From DASTHS01 sp035718085 (lineage in GTDB: Bacteria > Actinomycetota > Acidimicrobiia > Acidimicrobiales > Palsa-688): DNA of 8,042 nucleotides. The DNA lies in assembly GCA_035718085.1 (NCBI GenBank), contig DASTHS010000052.1, positions 1-8,042 of the forward strand. Direction: 5' to 3'. A program made the translations under genes and the position numbers. The notes under the pieces are model-generated. The model saw only the letters and a program-made list of their open reading frames with translations. It was not told the DNA's origin and searched no databases. Of this stretch, positions 6,604 to 8,042 are shown one piece after another (the first letter of the stretch is position 1; each line of letters starts with the position of its first letter).

Positions 6604-6609
6604 ACCGTA
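6604..6609 (-). promoter_or_regulatory. Putative leaderless -10 box (TACGGT) for fumC
   Basis: On the minus strand TACGGT is followed by 6 nt and then ATG 6597, so transcription would start at or next to the start codon. No good -35 is seen about 17 nt further upstream. It matches the arrangement at 359-364 and 4510-4515. Confidence 0.45.
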
Positions 6610-6649
6610 CCCGCCCGGCACCCCCTGTTGCTGGTGGGGCTCATGTGAC

Positions 6650-6676
6650 TAAAGTTCCATCGGGGACGTCCGATGA
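6650..6676 (+). promoter_or_regulatory. Sigma-28 (FliA/WhiG)-type promoter for the NlpC/P60 gene
   Basis: TAAAGTTC (6650-6657), an 11-nt spacer, then TCCGATGA (6669-6676). The enterobacterial FliA consensus is TAAAGTTT-N11-GCCGATAA, so the match is 7 of 8 and 6 of 8 bases with the exact spacing. Transcription would begin near 6683-6685, leaving a leader of about 30 nt that contains the Shine-Dalgarno at 6697. It lies in the intergenic region and points toward the hydrolase gene. The match is by eye; the sigma factor itself is not in the window. Confidence 0.6.
6658..6675 (+). repeat. Inverted repeat CATCGG/CCGATG over the spacer and -10
   Basis: CATCGG (6658-6663) and CCGATG (6670-6675) are perfect 6-bp arms around a 6-nt centre. 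A second near-palindrome, CCTCG-T-CGAGG, follows at 6680-6690, across the predicted transcription start. The first repeat shares its right arm with the sigma-28-like -10 element, so it may be a by-product of that element or an operator for a repressor. Confidence 0.4.
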
Positions 6677-6696
6677 GGTCCTCGTCGAGGCATGAC

Positions 6697-6704
6697 GGGA
6701 GGAA
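6697..6704 (+). promoter_or_regulatory. Ribosome binding site of the NlpC/P60 gene
   Basis: GGGAGGAA is a strong Shine-Dalgarno, but its core is about 13 nt from ATG 6716, a little far. It lies inside the reading frame if translation began at ATG 6692, so it argues for the downstream start, as does the predicted transcription start near 6684. Confidence 0.5.
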
Positions 6705-6715
6705 CGACGCCGCCG

Positions 6716-8029
6716 ATGCACCCGGGCCGCAGACCGCCGCGCATCCGCGTGGCCGTGACCGCCGCTGCGGTGGCCCTCCTGGCCGGCAACGCCGGCGCGG
6801 CCGCGGCACCGGCGACCACCGGGGGGCTCCGGGCGGAGGCCGCCCACCTCGCCGCCGAGATCCAGGCGCAGGGACTGCGGCTCGGCCAGCTGTCGGAGCG
6901 CTTCGACGCCGCCGTGATCCACGAGCACGGCGTCGACACCGCGCTCACCGCCGACCGGCACCGCTTCGCCGTCACCGAGCGGCGGGTCCGTGCCCTCCAC
7001 CGGGCCCTCGTGCGCCTGGCCGTCGCGTCCTACGTCGACGGCACCACCCCGGTCCCCGCCCCTCCCCGCCTGGGCAAGGCAGGCTCGGACCCGGCGCTCA
7101 CGACCTCCTACGCCGCCGTCGTCTCCGGCGAGGAGCAGCACACCATCACCACCTTCGCCGCCCTCCAGCGCACCTTGTCGAGCGACGCCCACCGGCTCAC
7201 GGCCGCCCGCCGGGCGGCCGTGACGGCGGTGGCCGAGCTGCGGGACGCCGCCGGCCGGGCCCGGGCGGCGCAGTCCGCCGAGGAGGCCCTGCTCGCCTCC
7301 GTGAAGGGCCGGCTCGGGGTGCTCGTCGCCGCCGACCAGGCCGCCGCCCAGCGGGCCGAGGCCGCCCGCATCGCCACGCTGACGGCGAGGGCCAAGGCCG
7401 AGGCCCCCGCGACCGTCCGCACCCCCCGGACGGTGGCGTCGTCGACGACCACCCCGCTCACCACGGCCGCCGGCCCGGTGGTGACGACGGTCCCGGGCCC
7501 GCCGACCGCCACCCCCACCTCGGTGCCCCTTTCCCCTCCCCCGACCCCGGCGCCGACGACGGCGCCGACCACCGCCGCGACCACCGCACCCACCACGGCG
7601 CCGGCGACGGCCTCCCCGAGCACCGCCCCCACCACCGGCGCGTCGGGCGCCCCGCCCGCCCAGGCCCCGGGGGCGGCCGCCGCCATCGCCTACGCCCGGG
7701 CCCAGCTCGGCAAGCCCTACCAGTGGGGCGGGGCGGGGCCCGGCAGCTTCGACTGCTCCGGGCTGGTGATGATGGCCTGGTCGCAGGCGGGGATCCAGTT
7801 CCCCCATCTCGCCCAGGACCAGTACGACCTCACCGCCCGGGAACCGCTCGCCGACCTCCTGCCCGGCGACCTCGTGTTCTTCGGGACGCCGGGCAACGTC
7901 TACCACGTCGGGCTCTACATCGGCGGGGGCGACATGATCGACGCCCCGGAGACGGGCCAGGACGTCAGCATCTCGTCCATCTACTGGCCCAACCTCCTCG
8001 GCGCCGGGCGCGTCACGTCGTCCTCGTGA
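6716..8029 (+). CDS. Secreted coiled-coil NlpC/P60 peptidoglycan hydrolase
   Basis: This 437-residue exported protein has a signal peptide (basic RRPPRIR, then a hydrophobic Ala/Val core, probable cleavage near residues 28-32). Next are Ala/Arg-rich helical, probably coiled-coil segments (about 38-107 and 137-227), a Thr/Pro/Ala linker (about 230-318), and a C-terminal NlpC/P60 domain (about 320-437). The catalytic Cys is C347 in FDCSGLV, and the His is H397 in VYHVGLYIG. The third polar position falls in DMIDAPETG, where D409 replaces the frequent His. The domain order resembles actinobacterial RipA-like endopeptidases, which cut peptide stems of peptidoglycan during division or wall remodelling; this exact cut is inferred. 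ATG 6716 gives a compact signal peptide; ATG 6692 in the same frame would add eight residues. It is divergent from fumC, with a sigma-28-like promoter upstream. Confidence 0.88.
   Translation: MHPGRRPPRIRVAVTAAAVALLAGNAGAAAAPATTGGLRAEAAHLAAEIQAQGLRLGQLSERFDAAVIHEHGVDTALTADRHRFAVTERRVRALHRALVRLAVASYVDGTTPVPAPPRLGKAGSDPALTTSYAAVVSGEEQHTITTFAALQRTLSSDAHRLTAARRAAVTAVAELRDAAGRARAAQSAEEALLASVKGRLGVLVAADQAAAQRAEAARIATLTARAKAEAPATVRTPRTVASSTTTPLTTAAGPVVTTVPGPPTATPTSVPLSPPPTPAPTTAPTTAATTAPTTAPATASPSTAPTTGASGAPPAQAPGAAAAIAYARAQLGKPYQWGGAGPGSFDCSGLVMMAWSQAGIQFPHLAQDQYDLTAREPLADLLPGDLVFFGTPGNVYHVGLYIGGGDMIDAPETGQDVSISSIYWPNLLGAGRVTSSS
7532..7636 (+). repeat. Degenerate APTT repeat encoding the linker
   Basis: The coding strand carries imperfect 12-nt units, mostly GCG/GCA CCG/ACC ACC/ACG, encoding APTT, AATT and APTT-like steps (for example APTTAPTTAATTAPTT). 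It is the core of a longer Thr/Pro/Ala-rich stretch (about 7403-7672). Such linkers are extended and often span the wall or carry O-glycans in actinobacteria; glycosylation here is a guess. Unit number could vary between strains. Confidence 0.7.
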
Positions 8030-8042
8030 GGCGCACCGCCCC

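Noticed and set aside
6641..7906. A 421-residue antisense frame over the NlpC/P60 gene
   Set aside because: Gly/Arg repeats with no motif; the plus strand holds the signal peptide and the catalytic Cys and His.

Overview
The window is a very GC-rich bacterial chromosome segment. GC is strongly preferred at third codon positions, GTG starts are frequent, several genes look leaderless, and the protein families present suggest an actinobacterium. A member of Acidimicrobiia or a relative is my best guess, but it is an inference from style and no phylogenetic marker was used. I see no tRNA, rRNA, CRISPR array, insertion sequence or other sign of recent mobility. This reads as compact housekeeping DNA.

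Layout, left to right. (1) 1-351, minus strand: the N-terminal 117 residues of a small multi-pass membrane protein resembling DUF2269, running off the left edge. (2) 352-481: a divergent intergenic region with a TACCGT box for the membrane gene and, on the other side, a bulged hairpin just before the Shine-Dalgarno of metA. (3) 482-2746, plus strand: a two-gene methionine operon, a MetA-type homoserine O-acyltransferase followed 6 nt later by a MetY-type O-acylhomoserine sulfhydrylase. (4) 2736-4502, minus strand: a 588-residue two-Rossmann FAD/NAD(P)-binding protein of unknown substrate, overlapping the end of metY by 11 nt. (5) 4569-5222, plus strand: a HAD-family phosphatase-like protein, divergent from the flavoprotein, with only 66 nt between the start codons. 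(6) 5215-6597, minus strand: class II fumarase FumC, overlapping the HAD gene end by 8 nt. (7) 6598-6715: intergenic region with a fumC -10 box and, on the plus strand, a good match to a sigma-28 (FliA/WhiG-type) promoter. (8) 6716-8029, plus strand: a secreted coiled-coil plus NlpC/P60 peptidoglycan hydrolase.

How they work together: metA and metY make homocysteine from homoserine by direct sulfhydrylation. FumC is a TCA-cycle enzyme. The flavoprotein and HAD protein cannot be assigned a pathway from context. The NlpC/P60 protein acts in the cell envelope and appears to be under an alternative sigma factor, which would tie it to motility or development. The two signals most worth checking are that sigma-28-like promoter and the recurrence of TACCGT/TACGGT exactly 6-7 nt upstream of the start codons of all three minus-strand genes, a leaderless-transcription signature that also helps choose the starts.
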